NCBI GenBank assembly: GCA_012927625.1 | Contig: JABBOV010000006.1 | Span: 62,001-126,000 of the forward strand | From: Glaciimonas sp. | GTDB lineage: Bacteria; Pseudomonadota; Gammaproteobacteria; Burkholderiales; Burkholderiaceae_D | Length of the DNA stretch: 64,000 nucleotides | Direction of reading: 5' to 3' | Part shown: positions 8,011 to 15,922 of the stretch, one piece after another | Position numbering within the stretch: the first letter of the stretch is position 1 | How the letters are laid out: the number at the start of each line of letters is the position of its first letter | Made by a program: the position numbers and the translations under genes | The notes under the pieces: model-generated | Told to the model about the DNA's origin: nothing | The model's input: the letters and a program-made list of their open reading frames with translations, nothing else | Database searches by the model: none

Positions 8011-9344
8011 TTATTTAATAGCGCGCAATCCCGCTTGCACTGGCACAAAGTCAATACCGGCCTGCTCCAATATCCACCCCTCAATCTTGACGTGCCACAT
8101 GCGCAGCAGGTCCAGTAAGCGGCGGCGGTAATGTTTTTCTGCAATGGCGCTCAGTTTATGCCCCATGATTTGCGCCACCACGCCACCACGCCAGCCGGTG
8201 TTTCGGTCCATTCTGCCAGCGAACCAAACGAACGGCGCAGGCCATGCAGGGTAAGGTCAGGCAACCCGGCTGCAATCAATGCCCGCTTATGCCCCGGTGT
8301 TGGCTCTGCAAGCTGTCCATTGGCGGCGGCAGGACTTGAGAAAACCCATTCGTTACGCCTTGGCAGTGCTGCCAGCAGATATGCCACAAAAGGCGTTAGA
8401 GGTATGGTGCGTTCCCCTTCCACTTTGTCGCGTATGGTCATGCTCAACCACTGAAAATCCACATCATCCCAGCGCAGGGATCCAAGTTCACGGCGGCGGG
8501 CACCAGTAAGCAACAAGGCTTGCAGATAAGCGGATTGCACCGGGTTTCCCATCTTACGAACCGCCTTAAACCACGGTGCAAGCTGTTCACGTTGCAGACT
8601 GTCGCCCTCCTTCGCGTTCTTGCTGGGCATTTCGTCGCGTACCTGTTGCGACTTACACGCGCCAGCAGGCACCAACCCGGCGTACTCAGATTGTGAATCA
8701 CACCAGTTCACAAAAACGGATAGCAGGCGAAAAGATAAGGCGGCTTGTGTCGGTCTGGTTTCGGCTTCTTTGGCAAGCCACGCGCCTATATGCTTTCCGG
8801 TCAAGTCAGACAATCGAACGTCAAGCAATGATGCAAGCGGCCCCGGCTCAGTTAATCCGTTGCCCCGAACCTTTTGCACGCCACCAACACGCGCAACATT
8901 TTCATGGTCCCTTATATGCCACTCGCTCCACCGTTTGCGGCGTGATTCGACATACAGTGGCCAGACCATGCCAAGGGTGAGCGTTTCATGCTTATTTTGA
9001 ATTTGTTTGGCTTCGGCTTCGGCAGCTATGGCCTCCACTTTGGATTGATAGGCAGCGAGCCCGTCTGCCTTCACTTGGCGCGGGTCGATACCTTTGTTTG
9101 TTTGGGCTTTATAGACGGCGGCTTCGGATTGCGCAGCGGCAATCGTGTATGTTGCTGCGTCGCCAATGGTAATGCGCAGCGTCTTGCCGTTTAAGCTCGT
9201 CTCGAATATGTAGAACTTGGCACCGGTAGCTGTTACACGCAAACCCAAACCCGGCGTTTTGCCATCCCAGAAAATGCCTTGCTTCTTGCCTGGTGCACAT
9301 TTAAAGGCGGCCACACGTCCGGCAGTAAAGTTTTCCCATTTCAT
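8011..9344 (-). pseudogene. Tyrosine-type integrase of the island, inactivated by an 8-bp tandem duplication
   Basis: A P4-like, DUF4102-type integrase: N-terminal KTPGLGLRVTATGAKFY region, SAM-like core-binding domain, then the catalytic domain with LLTGARRRELGSLRW (first Arg) and LHGLRRSFGS (His-x-x-Arg). The main frame ends early at 8151 after GVVAWWRKSWGIN. The expected continuation, GVVAQIMGHK then KHYRRR with the catalytic Tyr, is in another frame ending at 8011. The cause is visible: CGCCACCA occurs twice in tandem at 8173-8188, and removing one copy restores the frame. Repaired length would be about 440 aa. The gene starts 162 bp from attR, reading into the island. Confidence 0.9.
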
Positions 9345-9358
9345 CGCATTCTCGTTCC

Positions 9359-9377
9359 GTGTAGGGGCTGTGTAGGA
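9359..9377 (+). promoter_or_regulatory. Candidate integrase arm-type site (right arm)
   Basis: GTGTAGGGGCTGTGTAGGA matches 3118-3136 at 18 of 19 positions in the same orientation. It lies just upstream of the integrase start, so binding there could also regulate the gene. The rest of 9378-9505 is AT-rich and shows nothing else. Confidence 0.5.
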
Positions 9378-9505
9378 AATTTCAGTACATATGAATCAAC
9401 ATATATCTACACGAAAAGATGCATAAATTTACTAAGCCATTGATTTTTAACGAATCACGGTGTTTTATGATTGTTAATCAACAGCAATAAATGGCACTTA
9501 GTCAT

Positions 9506-9553
9506 GATTGTGATTCCTGTTGTCGTGGGTTCGAGCCCCATCAGCCACCCCAA
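9506..9553 (+). repeat. Right attachment repeat (attR)
   Basis: Exact 48-bp copy of 2994-3041. It begins inside the anticodon arm, so it is only the 3' half of a tRNA-His and is not a functional tRNA gene. It marks the displaced original tRNA 3' end. Confidence 0.93.
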
Positions 9554-9578
9554 GAACAATGCCTAAAATTATGTACTT

Positions 9579-9612
9579 AGCCCAAATTCATGTTTGGGCT
9601 TTGTCGTTTTTG
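9579..9612 (+). terminator. Original tRNA-His terminator, displaced by the island
   Basis: The stem AGCCCAAA/TTTGGGCT (9579-9600) is followed by TTGTCGTTTTTG. Its sequence and spacing from the att repeat mirror the hairpin at 3067. Confidence 0.7.
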
Positions 9613-9925
9613 GATCTGCCCATCGCTCCATGTAACCGCCGTTTAATCCGATTAGGGAAATACAGTCACGATTTATCTGCTTTCAATATTAATCAGGGCA
9701 GGTTATCGTCGTATCCATTGGCCATCATCGGACGGATGCACAAATGAGACGTACACGGCTTGGCGCTGCATCCAAGGGCCTCGCATAGGTCTGTTTTGCT
9801 AATAGGGCGGTTGGCGCGTTCATCGCAATAAGTAACAGCAGACTGTTGCTATCCCGCATACGGAAGCTATCCATAACAGTCTGAATAGTTACTCTTAAAA
9901 TTTCAAAACCGTTGGGGCATTAAAA
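9613..9925. other. Gene-free stretch between attR and erpA
   Basis: About 310 bp of mixed composition. Read right through on both strands, no convincing protein, RNA or repeat is seen. A 75-codon frame spanning attR is chance. Confidence 0.5.
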
Positions 9926-9945
9926 AAGGACGCTTTCGCGTCCTT
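9926..9945 (-). terminator. Terminator of erpA
   Basis: Perfect 8-bp stem (AAGGACGC/GCGTCCTT) with a 4-nt loop, followed on the minus strand by a run of T. It lies 20 bp after the erpA stop. Confidence 0.85.
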
Positions 9946-9965
9946 GTTTGTTTCAGCGCAGAGGC

Positions 9966-10316
9966 TCAGGCAGAAAATGAAGAACCGCAACCGCACGTGC
10001 TGCTGGCACCCGGATTCTTGATCACGAACTGGGCACCTTCCAAATCATCCTTATAATCGATCTCGGCCCCGACTAGATACTGGTAGCTCATGGAATCGAT
10101 CAGCAGCTGCACCCCGTTCTTGGACATCGTGGTGTCGTCTTCATTGACGACTTCATCGAAAGTGAAGCCGTACTGGAAGCCAGAACAACCGCCGCCCTGC
10201 ACGAATACACGCAGCTTCAAGTCAGGGTTGCCTTCTTCGGCTATCAGGTCAGCAACTTTTTGTGCAGCGCTGTCTGTAAAAATAATCGGTGCAGGCATTT
10301 CGGTAACAGCATTCAT
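9966..10316 (-). CDS. erpA: Iron-sulfur cluster insertion protein ErpA
   Basis: An A-type Fe-S carrier of 116 aa that delivers clusters to apoproteins in the cytoplasm. The three cluster-binding cysteines are present: [11 protein letters not shown] in the middle and the CGCGSSFS tail. FDEVVNEDD and [15 protein letters not shown] are typical of the ErpA subgroup. The start is ATG with AGGAG about 9 bp upstream on the minus strand. It is the last gene before the strong terminator at 9926. IscA is the alternative paralogue, but the sequence fits ErpA better. Confidence 0.93.
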   Translation of the reverse strand: MNAVTEMPAPIIFTDSAAQKVADLIAEEGNPDLKLRVFVQGGGCSGFQYGFTFDEVVNEDDTTMSKNGVQLLIDSMSYQYLVGAEIDYKDDLEGAQFVIKNPGASSTCGCGSSFSA

Positions 10317-10369
10317 TTCAGACTCCTAATAAGGAACAATATGAAACAATTATAGACGCTCGCCGCAAC

Positions 10370-10762
10370 TCATGCTTTGGATACTGCCAGCTTAAGAACA
10401 GGCTCTTCTGCCGGTTGTCCGTGCGTCAACCTGCCGGCGACCAACGCGCCGCCATGCATTTCCAGAGTTTTGTAAAACACATCGCCAGTTATGCGGGCTT
10501 TCGGCTGTAATTCAAGCAACTCGGCAGAATGCACCGCTCCGATAATCTCGCCGTTGATCACCAGATGCGCAGCGCGCACCTCACCCGTGATTCTGGCCAG
10601 TTCGGATACCACCAGCATGCTTACCGCACCGGGTTCCGCAATCACGTCGCCGTTGATCTTGCCGTCAATGCGCAAACCGCCAGTGAAATGCACATCACCC
10701 TCAATAGTGGTCGTTACGCCGATCAGGCAATCGATAGTATTACTGGGCTTACGTTTAAACAT
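10370..10762 (-). CDS. Bactofilin family cytoskeletal protein
   Basis: A 130-aa bactofilin (polymer-forming, DUF583). A short N-terminal tail MFKRK precedes a right-handed beta-helix made of repeating Gly/Ile/Val turns (GDVHFTGGLRIDGKINGDV; VINGEIIGAVHS; ARITGDVFYKTLEM). Bactofilins assemble nucleotide-free filaments that scaffold cell-wall or polarity proteins. A strong Shine-Dalgarno (AAAGGAGGTG) precedes the start. It lies 12 bp downstream of the DUF6776 membrane protein gene and is probably co-transcribed, suggesting the two act together at the envelope. Confidence 0.9.
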   Translation of the reverse strand: MFKRKPSNTIDCLIGVTTTIEGDVHFTGGLRIDGKINGDVIAEPGAVSMLVVSELARITGEVRAAHLVINGEIIGAVHSAELLELQPKARITGDVFYKTLEMHGGALVAGRLTHGQPAEEPVLKLAVSKA

Positions 10763-10774
10763 GCCGCACCTCCT

Positions 10775-11530
10775 TTATAAATTGGCAGACTGATGGGCCT
10801 GGATCTTGCCTTGCTGCAGCACCCGTGCCTCGATTTTTTTAACCGCCGCGCCGGCAGGTAACGTCAACACGCCGTCGACGCGTTGGTAATGCTTGAAATT
10901 CAGTTTGAATCTGGCAGCTTGCGCCGATTTTTGTTCCGGGTAAAGCAGCACCAACTCCTTTCCCGCCAGCGACATTGTCACAGCCAACTGCAGAGTGCCG
11001 GAAAAATCACGCACAGCGCGACCGCCCTGCATTGCCAGAAAACGGTAACGCAACTGTCCTGGCGCCGCCATTTCCAGCGTCAAGCGACGGATATTAATGC
11101 CGGCCGGGCCCGTTGCAGTGGGCAGCAAACTCTCGAAAAAAGCCAAGTCGTCTTTCATCTGCGCATTGCCGGCGCTCAAATTTTTCACTTGCAACGCCAG
11201 TTGCTGCTGCGCCGAACGCTCCATATTTACACTGGAATCGGCCGCATCGGCAATTATCGACAAGCGGTCGCGCTCGCTGGTCAACTGCTGAACTTGTTGC
11301 TCCAGCTCGGCAATCCGCTGCCGCGACGCACCGGGATCAAAGCCGGTAAAGCTGCGTCCCAGATCGTACGCCAAGAAAGCCATGACACTCACAAAACTGA
11401 TTGCAACCGTGGCGATCAGGGCTTTCAACGACCAGTGCAGTTGACGCTTGATGGTCATCTTCGAGGCCGACACCGACAGCCGCTGAGACCGTAACTTACG
11501 CTTCAAGGGGACGCGATCCGGCTGCTGCAT
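10775..11530 (-). CDS. DUF6776-type membrane-anchored coiled-coil protein
   Basis: A 251-aa protein with a basic cytoplasmic N-terminus, one membrane segment at about residues 35-58 (LIATVAISFVSVMAFLA), then a coiled coil at about residues 70-135 (RIAELEQQVQQLTSERDRL). A C-terminal periplasmic beta-rich domain follows. Similar proteins next to bactofilin genes are annotated DUF6776 to my knowledge. Topology resembles PilO/FtsL-like bitopic proteins. Function unknown; neighbouring bactofilin suggests cell-envelope morphogenesis. Confidence 0.75.
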   Translation of the reverse strand: MQQPDRVPLKRKLRSQRLSVSASKMTIKRQLHWSLKALIATVAISFVSVMAFLAYDLGRSFTGFDPGASRQRIAELEQQVQQLTSERDRLSIIADAADSSVNMERSAQQQLALQVKNLSAGNAQMKDDLAFFESLLPTATGPAGINIRRLTLEMAAPGQLRYRFLAMQGGRAVRDFSGTLQLAVTMSLAGKELVLLYPEQKSAQAARFKLNFKHYQRVDGVLTLPAGAAVKKIEARVLQQGKIQAHQSANL

Positions 11531-11554
11531 CAGGCATCCATAGCCAGCATTGTT

Positions 11555-12592
11555 TCAAGGCAATACCGGCACATGCAGCAAACCCGCCGTCTCGGCCACA
11601 TTGAACATCAAATTCATGCATTGCACTGCTTGCCCGGATGCGCCCTTGACCAAGTTATCCTGCACCACTAGCACTACCACCATATCGCCGTCGTCGGGCC
11701 GGTGCAGCGCCAGACGCAACATATTGGAAGCACGGGTGGAGCGGGTTTCTGGATGGCTGCCGAACGGCATTACATCGACGAACGGCTCATCCCGATAGGC
11801 ATCCTCGAACAGCGCCTGCAGCGCTTGATTGTCGATTTCCTTAGCCAAACGAGCGTACAGAGTCGAATGCATGCCGCGTATCATCGGCACCAGATGGGGC
11901 GAAAACAGCAAGCCGATTTTTTCCGTGGTCATGCGCTGCAATTGTTCCACCGTTTCCGGTTTGTGGCGATGGCCTGAAATGCCGTATGCCTTGAAGTTGT
12001 CGCTCGCTTCAGCGAACAGAAAGCCGATTTCAGCCTTGCGGCCCGCCCCCGATACGCCGGATTTGCAATCGGCGATAAGATGCGACGGATCGATCACGCC
12101 AGCCTTCAGCAAAGGATAAAAGCCCAATTGCATGGTAGTTGGATAACAGCCGGGGTTGCCGACGATACGCGCGCGCGCAATCGCTGCACGATGCAATTCC
12201 GGCAAGCCATAGGCGGCTTCAGCCAGTAAGCTTGGGCAGCTATGAGGCATGCCATACCATTTTTCGAACTGTGCGATGTCCTGCAGCCGGAAATCGGCCG
12301 CCAGATCGATCACCTTGACCCCAGCATCCAACAGCGCCTGCGCCTGCGCCATGGCGACGCCGTGCGGCGTGGCGAAAAACACCACATCGCATTCGGTCAA
12401 ACGAGCTGTTTCAGGGGCCGAAAATGCCAGCGATACGCGTCCGCGCAACGACGGATACAGTTCCGCCACCGGCACGCCGTTTTCCTTGCGTGAAGTAATA
12501 ACGGTGAGTTGCACGTCCGGGTGCGTCGCTAACAGGCGCAACAACTCGACGCCTGTGTAGCCTGTACCTCCGACGATACCGACTTTGATCAT
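11555..12592 (-). CDS. argC: N-acetyl-gamma-glutamyl-phosphate reductase
   Basis: NADPH-dependent reduction of N-acetyl-glutamyl phosphate, third step of arginine synthesis. 345 aa, typical for the type 1 family. The dinucleotide-binding loop [18 protein letters not shown] is at the N-terminus and the catalytic cysteine lies in [18 protein letters not shown] and [18 protein letters not shown] are also family signatures. It is transcribed in the same direction as the downstream DUF6776 and bactofilin genes, 24 bp away. No ARG box was recognised upstream. Confidence 0.97.
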   Translation of the reverse strand: MIKVGIVGGTGYTGVELLRLLATHPDVQLTVITSRKENGVPVAELYPSLRGRVSLAFSAPETARLTECDVVFFATPHGVAMAQAQALLDAGVKVIDLAADFRLQDIAQFEKWYGMPHSCPSLLAEAAYGLPELHRAAIARARIVGNPGCYPTTMQLGFYPLLKAGVIDPSHLIADCKSGVSGAGRKAEIGFLFAEASDNFKAYGISGHRHKPETVEQLQRMTTEKIGLLFSPHLVPMIRGMHSTLYARLAKEIDNQALQALFEDAYRDEPFVDVMPFGSHPETRSTRASNMLRLALHRPDDGDMVVVLVVQDNLVKGASGQAVQCMNLMFNVAETAGLLHVPVLP

Positions 12593-12901
12593 GTTTTTTC
12601 CTGGAAATGCTGGTAGGGGATTTATATTTTACCAGCCGGAATTTAAATCGTTCCTAAACAATTCGGGCTCGAAACCAATCTGCCAACTGCGGCTGCCCAC
12701 ATCGCGTGTATGGCGTCGAATTCAAAAAATTGCAAACATACGTCGTTATCCGCCAGAATTTGCTTTCTTGTTCAGGATGAATCCTTCTGATGCACCAACA
12801 ATTGTGACTTTGAATGTAAACATACCGGCTCCTGTATATGATAAACATTATGTAGCCAGTTATATAGGACGCAGTGTGTGCAGCGCATTACCCTACGCGG
12901 G
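12593..12901. other. Gene-free stretch between argC and the ligase gene
   Basis: 309 bp, AT-rich. Open frames of 64 and 106 codons on opposite strands show no protein character. The argC leader is at the left. An imperfect inverted repeat, CTGGTA…TACCAG, lies near 12610-12635. Confidence 0.45.
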
Positions 12902-14410
12902 CTAAAAATAACCCTTCAGCCATAGACGTGGGTGGTATGTACCGTTGAACAACGTTGCTCCCTTTTCAGAAACAACTTCGTGTCCGATTAAATCTCTGAT
13001 TTCGGGCCAAATGCCGTTCATCAACGCAAGCATTGATATCAACAACAGGGCTGCAAAGAGAACGCGCCTCGATTTGGAAGCTGCCTCAAGGCGGGCCACG
13101 CTAGCGGATTTAAATGACATCGACCAGCCCGCTGCACATCCAATGTAAAGGACTATGAGCAATTGACTTACAGGCATAACTATCAGCCCTGAAAAAAGGC
13201 CATCAACCAAAATTGCGATGCCAATCACAACCCAGCTCACTAAAATAGTATGATTTTTCGCATCGTTCGTGGCGATCAGCTTCGCTGTTTGCAACAAACG
13301 ACGCAGTGCTAATCCAATCGCGATACACAGGCACAGTAGCGCTGGCAAACCCCACTCGGCTCCAATTTGCAATATCCAATTATGTGGATGTGCACCGGCC
13401 TGAACATCAATTGCATAATGTGCATAATGTAGCGGCCCTGCGCCCAACCATGGATGCGCAACAATTAACACAATAGCGCGCCGCCAAAGATCCAACCTAC
13501 CGGAAGTTGGGTCCGCCACCGTGCGCTGTGCCACTTGAAAAAATTCCCCAAAAGGCTCAAAACCGCATGCAAGAGGGATGAAAACAAAGAAAACTGCGTA
13601 AATAGCTAAACCAACCAAACCGGTTAGCAACATCGCTCGAAAAAAAACACGCGCATGCACTTGTGGCAGTAAATAAGCAACAGCACAACCAGCCATCAAG
13701 CCAATAAAAGTTCCACGCCCCCCTGTTACAAATAACAGAGTCCACCAAAACCCTGCTAACAATAACCACGTCAGTTTCACCTTGTCGTCTTTTTTATCCA
13801 ATACGAAAAGTAAAACTAGCAGTGGCAAAGCAATGGTCTGCGCGTGATTTAAAAAACGTAAGTTACTAAACCCCGGAGCGAAATCGGCGGCACTGGGTTG
13901 AATGCCAATAATCAAAGCAGATATATAGACAACTAAAACTTTAAATGCATAAAGCATGCACCCATAACCACATATTTTTAATATTAGAGGGAGGTGTCTG
14001 CTACAATTTTGCGCAATTTCTTTAGCGACACAGATGCTTAAGACCAGCAATATAAGAAAGCTTGATACTTCATAAAATGCATGGCGTTGTGAAAAGGCAG
14101 CAATACTGGATGCTGCGCCCAGTAGAAAAAAACAGATCAAAAACCACCTCAAACTGCTTTCATTTCGCGCAATTAAATAGTTTTTTCGGAATGTTTTTAT
14201 CAGCGTTATTCCACTAAAAATCAATAAAAATGCTATTTGAAAAATTCGTTGATCGTCGTGACTACCTGTATTCGTCAATGTCGCAAAAGGTAATAAATAG
14301 CTATAAATTAAAACGATACTTAACATTAATGTTAAATACAATTGCTTAACTTCAGTTAGATTGGAAATATCTGACCATATGCCATATGGTGTGTTTTTAA
14401 ATAATTGCAC
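12902..14410 (-). CDS. O-antigen ligase/PglL-type O-oligosaccharyltransferase, probably acting on pilin
   Basis: A 502-aa polytopic membrane protein with about 10-12 hydrophobic segments and a large periplasmic loop holding the Wzy_C signature (RLDLWRRAIVLIVAHPWLGAGP, quoted here in outline, then AGAHPHNWILQIGAEWG). The GRGTF motif precedes it. This family includes WaaL ligases, Wzy polymerases and PglL/TfpO enzymes that attach glycans to proteins. Its position directly downstream of pilA, same strand and 80 bp away, favours a pilin glycosyltransferase. A LPS ligase cannot be excluded from sequence. Base composition is lower in GC than its neighbours, often seen in glycan genes. Confidence 0.78.
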   Translation of the reverse strand: MQLFKNTPYGIWSDISNLTEVKQLYLTLMLSIVLIYSYLLPFATLTNTGSHDDQRIFQIAFLLIFSGITLIKTFRKNYLIARNESSLRWFLICFFLLGAASSIAAFSQRHAFYEVSSFLILLVLSICVAKEIAQNCSRHLPLILKICGYGCMLYAFKVLVVYISALIIGIQPSAADFAPGFSNLRFLNHAQTIALPLLVLLFVLDKKDDKVKLTWLLLAGFWWTLLFVTGGRGTFIGLMAGCAVAYLLPQVHARVFFRAMLLTGLVGLAIYAVFFVFIPLACGFEPFGEFFQVAQRTVADPTSGRLDLWRRAIVLIVAHPWLGAGPLHYAHYAIDVQAGAHPHNWILQIGAEWGLPALLCLCIAIGLALRRLLQTAKLIATNDAKNHTILVSWVVIGIAILVDGLFSGLIVMPVSQLLIVLYIGCAAGWSMSFKSASVARLEAASKSRRVLFAALLLISMLALMNGIWPEIRDLIGHEVVSEKGATLFNGTYHPRLWLKGYF

Positions 14411-14442
14411 ATAACCACCGCAGGCAAGTTAATCATAAGATC

Positions 14443-14466
14443 AAAAGCCGCCCAAAGGCGGCTTTT
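14443..14466 (-). terminator. Terminator/attenuator between pilA and the ligase gene
   Basis: Perfect 10-bp stem AAAAGCCGCC/GGCGGCTTTT with a 4-nt loop, ending in TTTT on either strand. It should stop most pilA transcripts and let few continue into the ligase gene, a usual arrangement for abundant pilin. Confidence 0.85.
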
Positions 14467-14490
14467 GCGCGACGTCTAAATACTTGAATG

Positions 14491-14955
14491 TTAGGAGTTG
14501 TTTTTTTGAATTGCGGCCAGTGCAGCCTTATTAGTTACGGTCGTGGTGTTATTCCAAGTCATTGCAGTACCACCAGCAGCTAGACTCGGAGTGAAGGTAA
14601 TCGCAAGCCCGTCGACTCCTGTTCCCACGCCTGTCGCCATCGTGAGCGCAATGATGCCATCGGTTGTAACCGTGCCAGCACTAACTTCTTTGGTAGGAGT
14701 AAAAACCAAATCCGCAAGGGCACCCGCAGTGTTACAAGTAGTCAGCACGCCACCAGCTTCCTGTGCACACACTGCAACTGCGGTCTTTAGTGAATCTGCA
14801 GCAGACAGCGCATTCGCAACTTTCGCTTTAATCGTGTAATCGCTGTAAGCCGGCAAAGCCACCGCCGCCAAGATACCGATAATCGCAACAACAATCATCA
14901 ACTCAATCAGCGTAAAACCGCGTTGTGCGCTCTTCATCATTTTCATCGATTTCAT
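14491..14955 (-). CDS. pilA: Type IV pilin major subunit
   Basis: Prepilin of 154 aa with a short basic leader ([13 protein letters not shown]) cut by PilD before [16 protein letters not shown]; Glu5 of the mature protein is present. The hydrophobic N-terminal helix is followed by a variable, Ala/Thr/Gly-rich globular domain. Two cysteines lie close together (AVCAQE and TTCNTAG) and none near the C-terminus, unlike Pseudomonas pilins with a C-terminal loop. The last residue is Ser. The frame is open to 15000, but ATG 14955 with GAGGGAAATAAA before it is the real start. Transcription is probably sigma-54 dependent (site at 15012-15027). Confidence 0.93.
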   Translation of the reverse strand: MKSMKMMKSAQRGFTLIELMIVVAIIGILAAVALPAYSDYTIKAKVANALSAADSLKTAVAVCAQEAGGVLTTCNTAGALADLVFTPTKEVSAGTVTTDGIIALTMATGVGTGVDGLAITFTPSLAAGGTAMTWNNTTTVTNKAALAAIQKNNS

Positions 14956-15011
14956 TTTATTTCCCTCTGTGGTTAGCAATGCTGACAGTAGGTCTGCCAT
15001 GCTTACCTATG

Positions 15012-15027
15012 AGCAAGTGCTGTGCCA
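15012..15027 (-). promoter_or_regulatory. Sigma-54 promoter of pilA
   Basis: On the minus strand the site reads TGGCACAGCACTTGCT. GG and GC are correctly spaced, and it fits the TGGCAC-N5-TTGCW consensus at every fixed base. The start point would be near 15000, giving a leader of about 45 nt before the pilA ATG at 14955. PilR-type activation is implied. Confidence 0.88.
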
Positions 15028-15089
15028 GCGTAAAAATGGGCTAATTACAGCGTTTCCTGCTTAAAAAATGTGCACAGTAGGAATATTAT

Positions 15090-15140
15090 TGTCGCCGACT
15101 GACAATAATTGTCAGTCTCGGCATGAAGTGTCAGATTGTC
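15090..15140. promoter_or_regulatory. Cluster of TGTC boxes upstream of pilA, likely PilR sites
   Basis: TGTC occurs at 15090, 15110, 15129 and 15137, and in inverted form at 15101. A perfect palindrome, GACTGACAAT-A-ATTGTCAGTC (15097-15117), is in the centre. The cluster lies about 90-140 bp upstream of the inferred start, the distance used by PilR in Pseudomonas, whose sites contain TGTC. Binding is inferred. Confidence 0.6.
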
Positions 15141-15218
15141 ACAGCGCCCGAAGTAAGTTTCACGTACTTTCCCTGGATGCGCAGCGCGTTGCGAGACCGG
15201 CGCACATAAAATAAACAT

Positions 15219-15290
15219 GGGAGTATGTTATTAAACATGCCATTCTCCGCATATTTTTAAAGCTATACCGTTATATACACGGCATGGTAC
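15219..15290 (+). repeat. Intergenic repeat family, copy A
   Basis: GGGAGTATG at 15219 and CCGCAT at 15247; the GGAG and CCGC boxes begin 27 nt apart. It lies between the parE relic end and the pilA promoter region. The right part has no clear GCGG partner arm. Confidence 0.6.
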
Positions 15291-15335
15291 TTATCAATCA
15301 AGAGAACTATTGATTAACCGGCGCATCAGAATCGT

Positions 15336-15635
15336 CTACAAGTCCCGTTTCTGGTCGCAGAGGATATGAATCATAATTCGGGGGTTTGCAACGTCCACCG
15401 TATAAATTATGCGGTTTTTGCTGGTCAGCATTTGACGATAATCGCTTATTCCCAGTGCAGCAAGGTCTTGGCATACTGCGCCGACAGTGGGCTGATCTTC
15501 AAGAATGGACACTGCATGCTTGATTTGGTCCAATGCGGTTTTCCAGACTTGCTTCGGCCAGTTTTGAATCACCTAGCCTTTCAATTCCTTTATGTCTGCT
15601 TTAGCGTTATTGGTGAACCAGGATGAATAGGTCAT
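15336..15635 (-). pseudogene. RelE/ParE-superfamily toxin with an in-frame amber stop
   Basis: Translation from ATG 15635, which overlaps the antitoxin stop (ATGA), gives MTYSSWFTNNAKADIKELKG. A TAG (15575-15573) follows and then the same frame continues VIQNWPKQVWKTALDQI… to 15336. The full 99-codon frame matches a phage-derived Gp49/HigB-like toxin in length and ending (IHILCDQKRDL). A reinitiating GTG directly after the stop could yield a 78-79-aa fragment lacking the first helix. The toxin is probably inactive; a sequencing error is possible. Confidence 0.75.
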
Positions 15636-15922
15636 TCCGGTGTTCCACCGATGCCATCCATGTCTTCATCGAGTTTTGCAAATACAGACTTAGCCGAACT
15701 GTATTCGCCGCGTTCGACCTGCTGCCTGCCCAGCGCCAATATTTTGAGTAACGCGATTGTCTGCTGCGTTTGTTCCCAGCTATGGATGTCCTGAACCACA
15801 CAGGTAGCCTCACCATTTTGGGTAATGATGAGGAGCTCGCGTGTTTGCCTGATTTCAGCAATAACTTTGGCGGAATTATCTTTGAAATAACTTATTGGCT
15901 TGATTTGTTGCGAATAAGGCAT
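15632..15922 (-). CDS. Phd/YefM family antitoxin
   Basis: A 96-aa protein with the Phd/YefM N-terminal DNA-binding fold: ISYFKDNSAKVIAEIRQTRELLIITQNGEATCVVQDI. A toxin-binding C-terminal tail ending GIGGTPE follows. It directly precedes and overlaps the toxin frame by 4 nt, the order usual for this type II family. Its frame is intact although the toxin has a stop codon, so it may now be an orphan that could neutralise related toxins. CCAGGAGG lies upstream of the start on the plus strand view; no operator was defined. Confidence 0.85.
   Translation of the reverse strand: MPYSQQIKPISYFKDNSAKVIAEIRQTRELLIITQNGEATCVVQDIHSWEQTQQTIALLKILALGRQQVERGEYSSAKSVFAKLDEDMDGIGGTPE

Larger units (their letters stand above)
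2994..9553. mobile_element. Decayed integrative genomic island at tRNA-His
   Basis: Bounded by the two 48-bp copies of the tRNA-His 3' end. Contents from left: tRNA terminator, candidate integrase arm site, group II intron fossil, truncated hypothetical gene, an IS with four genes, higBA, a frameshifted tyrosine integrase and a second arm site. Flanks are core housekeeping genes (murI, erpA). Both recombination enzymes visible (integrase and IS transposase) carry frame-breaking lesions, so the island looks immobile unless helped in trans. Element type (ICE, prophage or simple island) cannot be decided, because no conjugation or phage genes remain. Confidence 0.88.

Noticed and set aside
9506-9553. 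Second tRNA-His gene
   Set aside because: Only the 3' half from the anticodon arm onward is present; the acceptor 5' strand and D arm are missing, so it is an att repeat.
2994-9553. A conserved antiphage defence system in the island
   Set aside because: Apart from higBA no nuclease, helicase, reverse transcriptase, methyltransferase or other defence domain could be recognised; the one unknown gene is broken.
12585-12905. 106-codon plus-strand frame between argC and the ligase gene
   Set aside because: Starts inside the argC leader on the other strand and has no coding character or ribosome-binding site.
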